A DNA stretch of 64,000 nucleotides from the NCBI GenBank assembly GCA_024036415.1, contig JAMWET010003146.1, positions 62,001 to 126,000 of the forward strand, in the 5' to 3' direction. Under the pieces are notes generated by a model that saw nothing but the letters and a program-made list of their open reading frames with translations, ran no database searches and was not told the origin of the DNA. Positions 1 through 11,248 of the stretch are shown piece by piece. Each line of letters opens with the position of its first letter. The stretch's first letter is position 1. This stretch comes from Prochilodus magdalenae (lineage: Eukaryota > Chordata > Actinopteri > Characiformes > Prochilodontidae). The position numbers and the translations under genes were made by a program.

Positions 1-85
1 GAGAGGGGGTTTGGTTTTACAGAGGAGGGTTTTGGTTTTACAGAGTGGGGGTTTGGATTTACAGAGTGGGGGTTTGGATTTACTC
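1..85. repeat. Short 21-bp-period repeat at window edge
   Basis: About four units of CAGAGTGGGGGTTTGGATTT, truncated by the window start. Its G-rich units are different from those of the 1425-2715 array. Confidence 0.8.
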
Positions 86-599
86 CGAGCACTTGAAGCA
101 GTTTGAGTGACTGGATTTGCATGTGACTGAAATGCATTTTGGGTCAGTTTACTTGGGTGCATTTTTTATGTGACTGGGCCTCATTTGGATATAATCCTAA
201 TCCTCAAGACACATGAAGTGACCAGGTGGAAATGGGGTCAAAGTGATGGTGAAAAGGAGTTCATTATCTGGACAGAGATGGAAGTTCAGTTTATCTGATG
301 GGGATAGTTTTGCTGGTCTACCAGGTCCTGTAGGCTGTTACTGTCTTGGATATCTTTAAAACTCTGGTTTTCCACTTTCCTTGGACTTTGCCCTTCCTTA
401 TGCAAGCGGTTTATCTTATAGCTCATCTAATCAAAAGCATCTCCAGCAAAATGAATATATTAGGCTGTTGTACACTAGAAATAAAAAATGAATAGTGGCT
501 TTGCAGCGGACTGCAAAAGGTCGGACCGGAGTTTGTTCTGAAGTTCTGCAGAACCACCAAAGAACAATTTGAAGGAGGAACAACAGTTTTTTAAGGTCA
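86..599. other. Intergenic, no gene seen
   Basis: No recognised element apart from the flank of the left inverted copy. Confidence 0.5.
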
Positions 600-806
600 C
601 GTAATCCAAATGGGACAGAAGTCTCCGTGCTTGCTTAAACGTAAGAGCCATCAGGCAATAAACACAGACTACCGTAACTCCTGACTGTATTACATAGTCT
701 ACTACCATAAACCCGCCCCGTTCATTCGGCGTACACAATCTGTATATCAGAATAAACGAGAAGAAGGAGATTTCAAACAAATCCCATAACAGGTGGATGG
801 TGGGCA
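600..806 (-). repeat. Inverted segment, left copy
   Basis: Reverse complement of 2870-3073, with a 6-bp insertion relative to it. Together the pair brackets the 21-bp minisatellite in a 2.5-kb inverted-repeat structure. Origin unknown; possibly long terminal repeats of an unrecognised element. Confidence 0.85.
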
Positions 807-1424
807 CAGTGGCTGTTTGATTCCGCATGGATGCACTGCACTTATACACAGATGGCCCCTAGTGATAGTCGGAATATTGAGAAACCCAAGTGCTGACGCT
901 TCCAGACAGCTCTGTGCCATGTAGGGCGCAGGACCCCACAGCGGTAAAGATCATTAGGGTGTCGCTACCCACCTCTGACATTAACCCACCTACTGGAAGT
1001 GCTGCATCGGCCTGTGGATGACCCTTTCCTCCGCTCTCATGGCCCCTTTGCTCCTCTGTTCCACCACCACCAGGCCTCGCAACCGCTTCTTCCCCAAGCC
1101 AGTCAGATTCATGTGTGATAAAGGCTGAGCAGGCCCAGATGGCCAGTACTGGATTAAGACGGTATGAGGAAAAGATCTAGGACCATGCTTACACCTGGAC
1201 ACTTTATGTGACTAGTATCTGGATTGCATTCTGATGTCAGACTGAGATCCGATTGCCTTGTATGAACATTATGGCAGCCAGTTACCAGCTGTTTATCTGA
1301 TCTGCCTCATCTGTAGTTTGCAATTCATTTTGTCTGGTTCTTAACCACGTACATCCTCCGAGATCTTTCTCCCAGACACGGATCACATGCTCAGTGGTGT
1401 ACTGTATGGGGAGGCGGCTAAAGA
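807..1424. other. Intergenic, no gene seen
   Basis: Lies inside the inverted-repeat bracket. Unique-looking sequence with no supported feature. Confidence 0.5.
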
Positions 1425-2715
1425 GGAGTTTTACTTGTTTTGGGAGGAGTTGTTTGGACTGAGAGGGTTGTTGGTTGTATTGGGAGGAACTGGTTGGACC
1501 GAGAGGGTTGTTGGTTGGACCGGGAGCGTTGTTGGTTGTACTGGGAGGGTTGTTGGTTGGACTGGGAGGGTTGTTGGTTGAACTGGGAGGATTGTTGGTT
1601 GTACTGGGAGGAGGTGGTTGTATTGGTAGGAACTGGTTGGACTGAGAGGGTTGTTGGTTGGACTGGGAGAGTTGTTGGTTGTACTGGGAGGGTTGTTGGT
1701 TGGACTGAGAGGGTTGTTGGTTGGACTGGGAGAGTTGTTGGTTGTACTGGGAGGGTTGTTGGTTGGACTGGGAGAGTTGTTGGTTGTACTGGGAGGATTG
1801 TTGGTTGGACTGGGAGGGTTGTTGGTTGGACTGAGAGGGTTGTTGGTTGGACTGGGAGAGTTGGTTGTACTGGGAGGGTTGTTGGTTGGACTGGGAGGGT
1901 TGTTGGTTGGACTGGGAGAGTTGTTGGTTGTACTGGGAGGATTGTTGGTTGGACTGGGAGCGTTGTTGGTTGGACTGGGAGAGTTGTTGGTTGTACTGGG
2001 AGCGTTGTTGGTTGTACTGGGAGGGTTGCTGGTTGTACTGGGAGGGTTGTTGGTTGGACTGGGAGGGTTGTTGGTTGGACTGAGAGGGTTGTTGGTTGGA
2101 CTGGGAGAGTTGTTGGTTGTACTGGGAGGGTTGTTGGTTGGACTGGGAGGGTTGTTGGTTGGACTGGGAGAGTTGTTGGTTGTACTGGGAGGATTGTTGG
2201 TTGGACTGGGAGCGTTGTTGGTTGGACTGGGAGAGTTGTTGGTTGTACTGGGAGGATTGTTGGTTGGACTGGGAGCGTTGTTGGTTGGACTGGGAGAGTT
2301 GTTGGTTGTACTGGGAGGGTTGTTGGTTGTACTGGGAGGGTTGTTGGTTGGACTGGGAGGATTGTTGGTTGTACTGGGAGGGTTGTTGGTTGGACTGGGA
2401 GGATTGTTGGTTGGACTGGGAGGATTGTTGGTTGGACTGGGAGCGTTGTTGGTTGTACTGGGAGGGTTGTTGGTTGGACTGGGAGGATTGTTGGTTGGAC
2501 TGGGAGGATTGTTGGTTGGACTGGGAGGATTGTTGGTTGGACTGGGAGCGTTGTTGGTTGTACTGGGAGGAGGTGGTTGTACTGGGAGGGTTTTTTGCTT
2601 GTACTAAGGGGGATTTCATTGGTACTGTTAGGGCTGCACTGGAAGTGATTGGGTTGTACTTGGAGGAGTTTGGGCTGCACAGTGAGGGTTATTGGTTGCA
2701 CTGGAAAGGGGGTTG
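1425..2715. repeat. 21-bp minisatellite, ~55 units
   Basis: The unit is GGACTGGGAGGGTTGTTGGT plus T, with frequent GTACTG, GAGAG and GAGCG variants. Units right of 2590 are diverged. Since 21 is seven codons, both strands stay open (on the minus strand a repeated SNQQPSQ heptapeptide). The plus strand is G-rich with recurring GG/GGG runs. Confidence 0.96.
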
Positions 2716-2869
2716 AAATTTTTATTCAGCTTCTGAACAGGATTTGGTTCCTCCAGCTTGTTATAGTTAGGGCACGGATACTGTTAGGACGAGGCTCTGT
2801 TGGTCTATGGAAGAAAGCTGGATACAGATTCCATTTGTGCTGGAATTCACACACAGTGAAGAAAGCCAT

Positions 2870-3073
2870 GCCCACCCTCCACTTCTTATGGGATTTGTTT
2901 GGAATCTTCTCGTTTATTCCGATATACAGATTGTGTACGCTGACTGAACAGGGCGGGTTTATGGTAGTAGACTATGTATTACAGTCAGGAGTTACGGTAG
3001 TCTGTGTTTATGGCCTGATGGCCCTTGTGTTTAAGCAAGGACGGAGACTTCTGTCCCATTTGGATTACATTCC
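2870..3073 (+). repeat. Inverted segment, right copy
   Basis: Inverted copy of 600-806, about 90% identical, starting CCCACCCTCCACTTCTTATG and ending CCCATTTGGATTAC. Both copies keep an open frame with two hydrophobic stretches. However, nearly every base difference I compared changes an amino acid, so I see no sign of selection for protein. Confidence 0.85.
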
Positions 3074-3152
3074 TGTCATTACAGTGTTTCTGGGTTGTAA
3101 GCTGCGTTATACTGCGGATATAAACTCATCAAGGGCTTCCTGCATACTGTAG

Positions 3153-3574
3153 TCTCCTGCACTACCTACTTACGGACACTGCAGTACAGTGAACATACAT
3201 TGTAACCTGGGACTGACTGGAACCTTCAAATAAAATGGAAATCTGTATTTACGTTGTCATGGTTGAATGAGAGTTCAGTACCTAGAACTGACAGACCGTG
3301 ACCCTCAAACACTGCTGTTCCTCCTTCGAATTCAGATCCTGCGTTTGGGACGATTCCAAAACCCTGATCTCATTCATATTTACATACAACATTTGCATAC
3401 CTTGAAACCAGAGTAGTGAGGCTGGTGGACTACGTGAGGAGTCTAGCGCTCCGGGCTGCAAAGGGAATGTCAGCACCTCTCATTCCCTTCGCAGGGAACC
3501 CAACTGTCCGTACTCATGGCTGAGGTTCCTCTTTAAACCAGGCTGAAGTTGCTTCACCAGCTCCCTAATCCGGT
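3153..3574. other. Spacer, no gene seen
   Basis: Contains AATAAA at about 3228 on the plus strand, downstream of the 2649-3152 open frame. I regard this as coincidental without other support. Confidence 0.4.
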
Positions 3575-4960
3575 GTTCCATTCTACCTTAAATGCTACAA
3601 CTTCTACAGGTGCCAGAATGTATCTGTGGCACGATTTAAGGTGGACTGGAAAATTTGCAGAAACAAATAGGAGGCTTTAAAAGCATGCTGGACACCTTTA
3701 ATTTAGTCTGCCCGTTTCACTCCGGATAGTTTCCTGAACTCCTGGACAAAATGGAACCCCACTCAGCGTTCAACCCTGAAGAGAATGAAGAGAGGAGGAG
3801 CAGCTCCACCTTTATTAGCATCACAACCCCAGCAGCAGCCTGTAAGTAGCAGCCATGCTGTGTGATTGTATCCGTCTTTGCTGGTTGAAGCAGACCATCT
3901 TAAACTGAGAGTTCCATCGTGAGGAAGAGCTTTAATCTACTGTGTGTTGATGTCCAGATGGAAAGCCAGTAGCTAGTATAGGTAGAGTTAGCTGCTAGCA
4001 TTAGCTCCAAGTAAATATGTATGAGGGCGGGGCTTATTTACACAGGGCGGCGTCTTGCTGTAAACCAGTCAGTCAGAGCAGAGCTTCTCTTATTTGGAAA
4101 TATGATAACTAATAATGATACAGGCACATATGAGACACTACTGCAATAATGAGTTGGGCACTGAAGGCACCAACTACTCCGGTCTAAAAGCAGCTGTGCC
4201 AGCGTACCGGGTCCTCCCTGCCTCACATTGTGCTTCATAATCCTCCTCGTTCTCAATGTTAGACATGTCTAGACTGCTGCCGGACCAGCACTCGCTCTCT
4301 GTCATTACGTAGCCATGCTGTTGTAACGTGCAGAAGGCAGCTTACTGTTGTCATGTTGAAATATGTGTCTAATAAGGATGAGCTTCCTGTGAAAGATGTT
4401 CCTCTAGATCAGTGTATCTCAAGTCTGCTCCTGGAGGCCCACTGTCCTCCCTGCTCCCAACACACCATCTGATCAGCTCATTATAGACCATAGAGTTCAA
4501 GTGAGTGTGTTAGAGCTGAAGCATCAGTTTTCTCTTTTTTGGCGAGCTCATGAATAATCTGATGAGCTCTGCTCTGATTGGCAGGCTTACAGAGAGGCTC
4601 TGATGCAACATCTGGAATTAGACTAAATAAAAAGAGCCTCTATGTTAATAGGCTCCGCCCTCATCCCATCATTCCATCTGGACACCAACACACAGTAGAC
4701 TAAAGCTGTTCCTCTCTGTGGAACTCAGTTTAGGACAATCTGCTTCAACCGGCAAACACGGATACAATCACACAGCATGGCTGCTTCTTACAGGCTGCTG
4801 TTGGGGTTGTGATGCTAATAAAGGTGGAGCTGCTCCTCTCCTCAGTCTCTTTAGGGTCAAATGCTAAGCAGAGCTGCTCCATATGGTCAAGAAAACTGTC
4901 TGGAGTGAATACATTATGGCACCTGTACGACCTGTAGCGCCTAAGGTGGATTAGGACATT
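3575..4960. mobile_element. Nonautonomous DNA transposon with long terminal inverted repeats (~1.4 kb)
   Basis: Left arm 3583-3965 and right arm 4670-4954 are inverted copies: CTACCTTAAATGCTACAACT mirrors the right end CGCCTAAGGTGGA. The pairs around GCATCACAACCCCAGCAG, GTGTGATTGTATCCG and CTGTGTGTTGATGTCCAGAT also match in reverse complement. The left arm has about 100 bp extra. The core (3966-4669) includes another dispersed-repeat phrase (CTCCTGGAGGCCCACTGTCC) and no transposase. Confidence 0.8.
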
Positions 4961-4970
4961 TGATGCAGCT

Positions 4971-5400
4971 TCAATATCCTCGAACAGTTCCTGCAGGTGG
5001 TGCAGTAGGGGTGGACATGGAGTGACACTCCATGACAGTCACTACACCATTGCAGTCTTTGGCGACGGTGACATGGTGTTCAGGACAGTTGTCATAACGG
5101 TCATGCAGTCCTGTGTCGTGCAGCCGTCTGCCGCTGGTGCTGCCACTAACAGAATCACTCATGGAGACATCACTGCTCACTGAATATCCGCAATGGTGGC
5201 TGTTGGGTCAGTCAGCTACAGCGATAAGCCCCTGCTTACGCCACATACATGACCGATCATGAAACATGAATCACTGACATGTCTCACAACGTCAAACCTG
5301 CCCACCAAGTTTCATTCCTGTGGACTGATTCCTCCTGGGTGCAGCTCTTTGTGCAGCTATTCTTTTGAGGACCGGTGTTAATGTTCCTGGTAGTATTTTA
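4971..5400 (+). repeat. Dispersed repeat family, longest copy
   Basis: The reference copy of the family also at 21175-21330 and 25460-26225. It contains TTGCAGTCTTTGGCGACGGT, ATGAAACATGAATCACTGAC, CCACCAAGTTTCATTCCTGT and GGGTGCAGCTCTTTGTGCAG. Noncoding and of unknown class. Confidence 0.7.
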
Positions 5401-6329
5401 ACTGTGCAATGCAGGATTAGGCCAAATCACCCTCAGTCTAACTCGGTTCTCTCTCTGAACACAGTGCTGTGCTGAGAGCGTCTAATATGGACAGCATTAT
5501 AGGCTGAGCAGGTGAAGCAATAGCGCTAATCTGACCTCATGCATACACATCCGTGGCCTTGGACCTAGTGACTACTTTGAACATCACTATCTCTGATAAC
5601 GGTCTTTTCCATTGGTGAACGAGTCTCCTGACAACCCCATTAAAAAAAAATAAACTAATAAAAACAAAACACCTTTGTACCTGGCGATCAGTATATTTAT
5701 CTATTGGGATTATAAATACGGAGATGTGTTGCACAATTGTGATCCAGGTAAAATAAACTGATTTCAAAGGGCACTTGTTTGGCCTCGTGCAGCATTCATA
5801 AACCCAGATTAGTGCAGCAGTTCGGCTGAAACGTGGTCATAGCCAAACAGTCCATTAACCAAGATCACAGTAACTGCATGCCATACCACACAGTCGTCTA
5901 AGCTGTTGATGGGGTTTGAAGCAGGAGTGCTACTTGGTTTGCACTATGCTAACTGGTGGTTATTAGCTTACAGTACAGGTTAGCTACATTAGCCTCATGG
6001 CTCAAGTGAAAAGCAAACCCCAGATCAAACATGTCCTGACTGAGCTAGTACATTCTGGGGAAAGGACGAGTGTGTGTAAATCTGATCCTTTGCTCCACTG
6101 TTCACTTAATTATTCCCTCCAGGGCTTGCTGGAATGATTCTTGAGTGGGTGAACCTGGATATACTTCAGCTTTGGACCGACTGAAACATCTTTATTCTGG
6201 CTTGAAGCTTGTACATCCAACTTTGGCCACTTTATTAGAAACCCCATTATTGCTCAGTAAAGGCTGTAGCTTAGCATAGTTTGTTGCTGAATGTTTGCCT
6301 GAGGAGACCCGGATGGACAATATGTGGTG
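5401..6329. other. Downstream intergenic sequence
   Basis: 5990-6060 is a dispersed repeat fragment shared with 12655-12730; 6226-6252 is a DNA-repeat end (CCACTTTATTAGAAACCCC). No gene recognised. Confidence 0.5.
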
Positions 6330-6745
6330 AGCACCAGACACTTTCAGGTGTGCACTAAATACTTTTAGGTGCACATTAAATACTAAGTGGTTAGCACCAG
6401 ACACCTTCATGTGCACACCAAATACTATGTGGTTAGCACCAGACACGTTCAGGTGCACACTAAATACTATGTGGTTAGCACCAGATACTTTCAGGTGCAC
6501 AGTAAATAGTATGTGGTGAGTGCCGAACCCTTTTTAGGTGCACACTAAATGCTGTGTGGTGAGCACCAGATACTTTCAGGTGTGCACTAAATACTTTTAG
6601 GTGCACATTAAATACTATGTGGTTAGCACCAGACACATTCCGGTGCACACTAAATACTATGTGGTTAGCTTTCAAGATACTTTCCAGTACTTTCAAGTGC
6701 GCACTTAATACTATGGGGTACCACATAGTGTCGAGTGTGAACCTG
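6330..6745. repeat. 42-bp minisatellite, degenerate
   Basis: About nine units of TACTATGTGGTTAGCACCAG plus ACACTTTCAGGTGCACACTAAA, with truncated units at 6345 and 6595. The last copies (6680-6745) are strongly diverged or inverted. Confidence 0.88.
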
Positions 6746-8564
6746 ATAGTATTTAGTGTGCAGCTTATGCTTTCTGGTGCTAACCAGATATGTATCTGAA
6801 AAATACACCATGTGCCCTCAGAGCCTCTGTTTCTGGCCCTTTTTATCAATAATGTTTTTGTTTTAATCAGTTTCTCAAATTTTTCTTTTAGTTTTTTCCA
6901 GCAAATTGCTCTTTCATGACTCGGTGTAACTTACCGTTTCATTGGCAGACTGATCTTAAGCCCCACCTTATATTCTTGGTCTTCCAATCAGTGCTCAGCA
7001 GCCATCGCTCACCACCATGACCTCAGGCTAGCAGTTGTTTTGCAGAGCACCAGCATCTCAGTTAATAGATTTTGAATGTTGTGGTCATATGCCCATAAGA
7101 TGACCCTGAGGGACGTCTGATGGCCCCATCCTCTTTACACACTAAACCCAGATGGAGAGGAACATAGGCATTTGGTCTGTGTGTCAAAGCTAACATGAAC
7201 TGAACACAGACACCTGCGTGTGGTAACTTAAAGGTGAGTCACTGTATTTACTGTTAGTTTGATTGTACTTAGAACTCGTGTAGTGTTAGCTTTCATCCGA
7301 GCAGGCAGTATTAGCTGATGCTTCCAAATCAGCGTTCATTTGGGATTAGACAGCCTGGTTTGATTTAACCTACTGGCTCTGGTGGGGGTGAGGCAAGGCC
7401 TAGCTGAGCAGCAGGGAGAGCGGATAGGCTTTTTCTCTCCACTCATTTTTAGACTGAAAGTCAGTGGATGTATCAGTGCTAACCATCACGGACTGTAGCC
7501 CAGCAATGAGGTGTTTCCAATGAAGTGGCCAGTGAGTGAAAAGACAAGGTTGGGGTTTCTAATAAAGTGGCTGAGAAGTGGAAGTATAAGTGGTGAGAGG
7601 ACCTCTGTACAGGGGACTTTGTTCAGACGGGTCAGAGAGAGGTTATCACTATCAGAGGTGTCTCTATAGACTGACTCCAGCAGTGCAGGAGGCCCGGCAC
7701 TGATGAAATCTCTGAGAGACAAGAGTCAGTAAAGATTATGTTTGTGACTAATCATTAACACCAGCTACAAACAGACCATACACTGAACACCACAGTCTCT
7801 GCTCCTGTGGACGAGGTACCGTGTAGCTCAGGGAACATTAGTGACACGTGATTCTAAAACTGATACGACATATACCACATACACCTCAGAAAAGCTGAAC
7901 GTCCTGTAAGACCCTCCGGGAGTAAAGCACCAACAGAGCGCGATTCTACATCCAGCAGACTCTTAAACGAATCAATCTTTCTCCCTCTAATAAAACAGAG
8001 AGGCCCTTATCACAGAACCACCCATCATCTCATCATTTCATCTCTTTATCTACACATGAATGAGTTTCATATAGAGAGTAAACACTGATATGCCCATTCA
8101 CTTCGCTGCACTGTAATAGCAGTACTGTTTTAACGGCACTGTATTTGTGATGTCACAAAACCCACCACATTTAAGTACTTAAGCAGAAACAGTTAAAAAG
8201 GAGAGGTCTAAAGAAGGTAAATAAAGAAAACTGAATAATTAGAACCAGAAACAATAACGGAATATACTGTACGTACAGTAGCGGGTCTGCACCTCACTCT
8301 GCCCTCCTACTGTAATTCGCTGCTGTGGCCACTAGATGGAGACAATCACCTCTAATACCACCAGGCCGCTCTGCGCTCTCTTGCCAGACAGGTCTGTTTT
8401 CAGTACCGCGCTGAAACCGTCACCTCCCGGTAATCTCCCGGAAATCTCCGCTACAGGCCCCAAAATCACTCTGCTCCAGCTCACAGAGGAGTCCAAACAT
8501 CTGTCCCCTGGCCGAGTCTCTCCTCCGCTCAGCCTGGCAGCGCTGCAGGCCACACCACCTGTCT
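6745..8564. other. Downstream intergenic sequence with inverted DNA-repeat ends
   Basis: At 7512-7540 and 7554-7580 the minus strand carries two close variants of CACTTTATTAGAAACC, the DNA-repeat terminus also seen at 6226 and 51555. Otherwise nothing recognised. Confidence 0.5.
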
Positions 8565-8726
8565 ATCTATCCATCTCTTTGTCTGTCTCTATCTCACTGT
8601 CTATCCGTTTATCTTTGTCTGTCTAACTATCTATCTGTCAGTCTCTCTCTTTGTCTATCTATCAATGTCTGTGCCTCTCTTTATCTATCCATCTCTGTAT
8701 GTCTGTCTCTATCTTTCTATCTCTCT

Positions 8727-8809
<83 letters not shown>

Positions 8810-8812
8810 CTC
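8565..8812. repeat. (TCTG/TCTA)n microsatellite
   Basis: An impure TCTR tract becomes pure TCTA (about 8725-8760), then TCTG (8761-8790), then TCTA again. The compound order suggests slippage plus point mutation. Open frames here are artefacts. Confidence 0.95.
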
Positions 8813-9699
8813 ATTCTTGCTGTTTTACCACATCCTGCACTGGGATCCTCTCACCTGTGCTGTGATTGGCCGAGAGCCTGACTATCGCTGTGTATTGGGT
8901 GGGACCTGGCGGAAAGCGAGTGGGGTGATGGTGGAGAGGTGATCACAGTCAGGAGCGGAAGGTGTAATAAATCAGACACTCGGAGACGTGTGTTCTTTAA
9001 ACAGGTGTTTTATCCAGAACTCGGAACCTACGGTGGAAATAAACAGTATAAAATGTGCAAACGAGTTCAGGTGCCAGTCTAACCCTGCTCTACATGCCGC
9101 ACACTGCCTGAGCTCAGCTACAGCACATACCACACTGCAGGACTTCCAGACCTCACACTGGACTGTGAGTAAGTATTCACCCCCAAATCATTTCTTCTTT
9201 AGAATTCCCAAACCTGTATTACCCATGTGTAACATGGGTCCTCCTAGACCAGGGTTTAAAAACCGTGTACCACCAGAAAGCCCTGAAGCACCCTCTAGTG
9301 GAAGTGGGGAGCAGTAGTTTGTAGTGAGCAGGAAACATCATATATGTAACAATAATTACTGTTAGTGAGTATATTTATATAAATACATGTATATTTATGT
9401 ACACATGTACAAATAAACAGGTCACAGCAGCAGGATCATAAACATCTTCAGCTCGAGACAACATAGCCGAGTAGCCACTGATGGAGAGCAGCTCTCTGTT
9501 TGAATTTGGCCAGATTTCTCAGAGATGTTCGTGTCCTGGTGGGCCGCTGTGCTTTGTAGTTCTTATCAGGGGGACTTTGGGGCAGAAGAGGTCGAGAACC
9601 CAGGCCTAAACCTATAACTGGTCGTATCAATGTCTGCGATAACGTTCGATGAGTCTTTAACATCACTCTACTTTTCAGAATTGGCTACACTGGATGGAC
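8813..9699. other. Downstream intergenic sequence, no gene seen
   Basis: Moderately GC-rich to 9330, then AT-rich with TATATTTATRTA-type phrases at 9365-9410. No domain or splice-supported frame recognised. Confidence 0.5.
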
Positions 9700-10330
9700 T
9701 GGCTGTTTAAGGTCTTGTCACAGCATCTTAAATGGATCAGGACTCTCCAGATCCTTCACTCTGCTTCTTTTGAGTTACTGAGAGGTGGACTTTCCAGTGA
9801 GCTTTGGACGATTGTCCTGCTTCATAACCCAACTACACCTGGGCTTTAGGTCACGACCTGACAGGCAAACATTCTCCTTCAGTATTTTCTGATGGAGAGC
9901 AGAATTCATGGTTGCATTGGTTATGAGAAGTCGTCCGGACACTTTCTGCAGCAGCAACGCAGCTGACCATCACACTTCCGCCACCATGTTTCACTTATGG
10001 AACCAGTCCACAGAATATCATCCCAAAAGTCTTCTAGGTGTTTACTGGCAGTCTAGAACATCACTATTGAAGTGATGTTCTAGACGTGGCTGTAAAATTA
10101 AACCCAACAGTCAAGTAAACAACTGGCTGATTTAGTAGTTTAGGGGGCAATACGTTCTGCCAGCATTTGTCCTGCTATAATAAATGGAATCATTTAAAAC
10201 CAACATGTTGTGTTTATCTGCGTTGTTTGTCTAATATTACCAGTAGTTTGATGGTTTGAACAATCAAATGTGAGAAATCTGCAAACTTTGTAGAAAGAGG
10301 GGGGTAAATACTTTTTCACAGCCCTGTGCA
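9700..10330. mobile_element. Degenerate DNA-transposon-like repeat
   Basis: Phrases TGGACGATTGTCCTGCTTCA, GAGCAGAATTCATGGTTGC, AACCAGTCCACAGAATATCA and CCCAAAAGTCTT belong to a very common fish DNA repeat. GGGGGGTAAATACTTTTTCA at 10300-10319 is a typical terminus. No intact transposase. Confidence 0.6.
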
Positions 10331-11127
10331 CATATCTGCTAAGTATAAATACAGAAGGAGTGTAGAGTTCTTTATATATCATGTGCTGATGCAATAAAGT
10401 CCTATAAATACGAACCTAGGCCTAGTAGCTAGCCCATATATAGAACAGTGGTGTTTATGTTGAACATAGTGATTATATATATGTATATAATATCTGGGCT
10501 GTATATGGTAACAGGAGTTAACTGAGGTTGAAGGTTGTTCTGCCAAAAGCTTCCGTCTTCCAAAGAGCATGACCGCTAGACACCCTGCGTTTCCTATCTT
10601 TTCTGGAAAACAAGAATACTGGAGGTTTCTTACCTGTACAAACTCCTGGGCTTGTTTTCCTTCTTATAAATATCAGCATAAATATAATAACCTTCTGTGA
10701 ATACTTTCATATTAGTGTTTATCTTAGCTTCTCTTTCAAGTACTGATAAATGTATTCAAAAGCTTTAAAATGTCAAAATACAGCTACGTATCTTTAACTG
10801 CATATACGAAAAATCAGGACATTGGTGACATACTGTTAGTTTTGACCTCTTCCATCTGAAAATATTAATAATAATAATAATCTAAAGGCTAGGACACCTG
10901 TAATATGTAGCATTAACAAAGACACACAGCATTATAAAACTGGTAGCTGCTAGAAATGCCATTACTGTATGAAGAGGTACAGACAGGAGCATCACCTTTG
11001 GAATGCTCAGATTTCAGTAGGACTGTTAGCCGTAAATGAATTACTGCAACAGCTTAAACAGACAAACTGTGGAGAAACAGAGAAACGGAATGACAGAATG
11101 GGCGCCCCCTTCTGGACCCGAGCTGGT
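10331..11127. other. Immediate 3' flank/3' UTR of gucy1b1
   Basis: AT-rich. It must include the gucy1b1 3' UTR, but no canonical AATAAA or ATTAAA on the minus strand was found; variant signals cannot be judged. No other gene seen. Confidence 0.5.
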
Positions 11128-11248
11128 CTACTGCGCTTTCCGAGAGAGGAACCACACTTTCATGGGCTCCTTCTTGCCCTTCATGGTGACGGGTCCTCTG
11201 TACTCCAGATGAAACTGAGGGTCAGCGTTCTCCACCGACTGCAAACAC
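11128..11248 (-). CDS. gucy1b1: gucy1b1 coding exon 13 (C-terminus, residues 570-609, stop TAG)
   Basis: Encodes [20 protein letters not shown], then [19 protein letters not shown] and TAG. This is the conserved cyclase C-terminus; the short acidic tail of mammals is absent. The acceptor is tttctgctgaaag. I found no AATAAA or ATTAAA on the minus strand in the next 1 kb, so the 3' UTR end is unresolved. Confidence 0.96.

Noticed and set aside
1282..2619. 445-codon Q/N/S-rich open frame on the minus strand
   Set aside because: It is the 21-bp minisatellite read in frame. Equally long frames exist on the opposite strand, and there is no splice, promoter or domain support.
1440..2716. Long plus-strand frames through the same array
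   Set aside because: Produced by the seven-codon repeat unit; low-complexity peptides with no family match.
2649..3152. Membrane-protein gene with AATAAA at 3228
   Set aside because: The frame begins inside the minisatellite, the inverted copy at 475-849 shows mostly amino-acid-changing differences, and no family is recognisable.
8336..8881. Small plus-strand frames rich in Leu/Ser/Ile
   Set aside because: Translations of the TCTR microsatellite.
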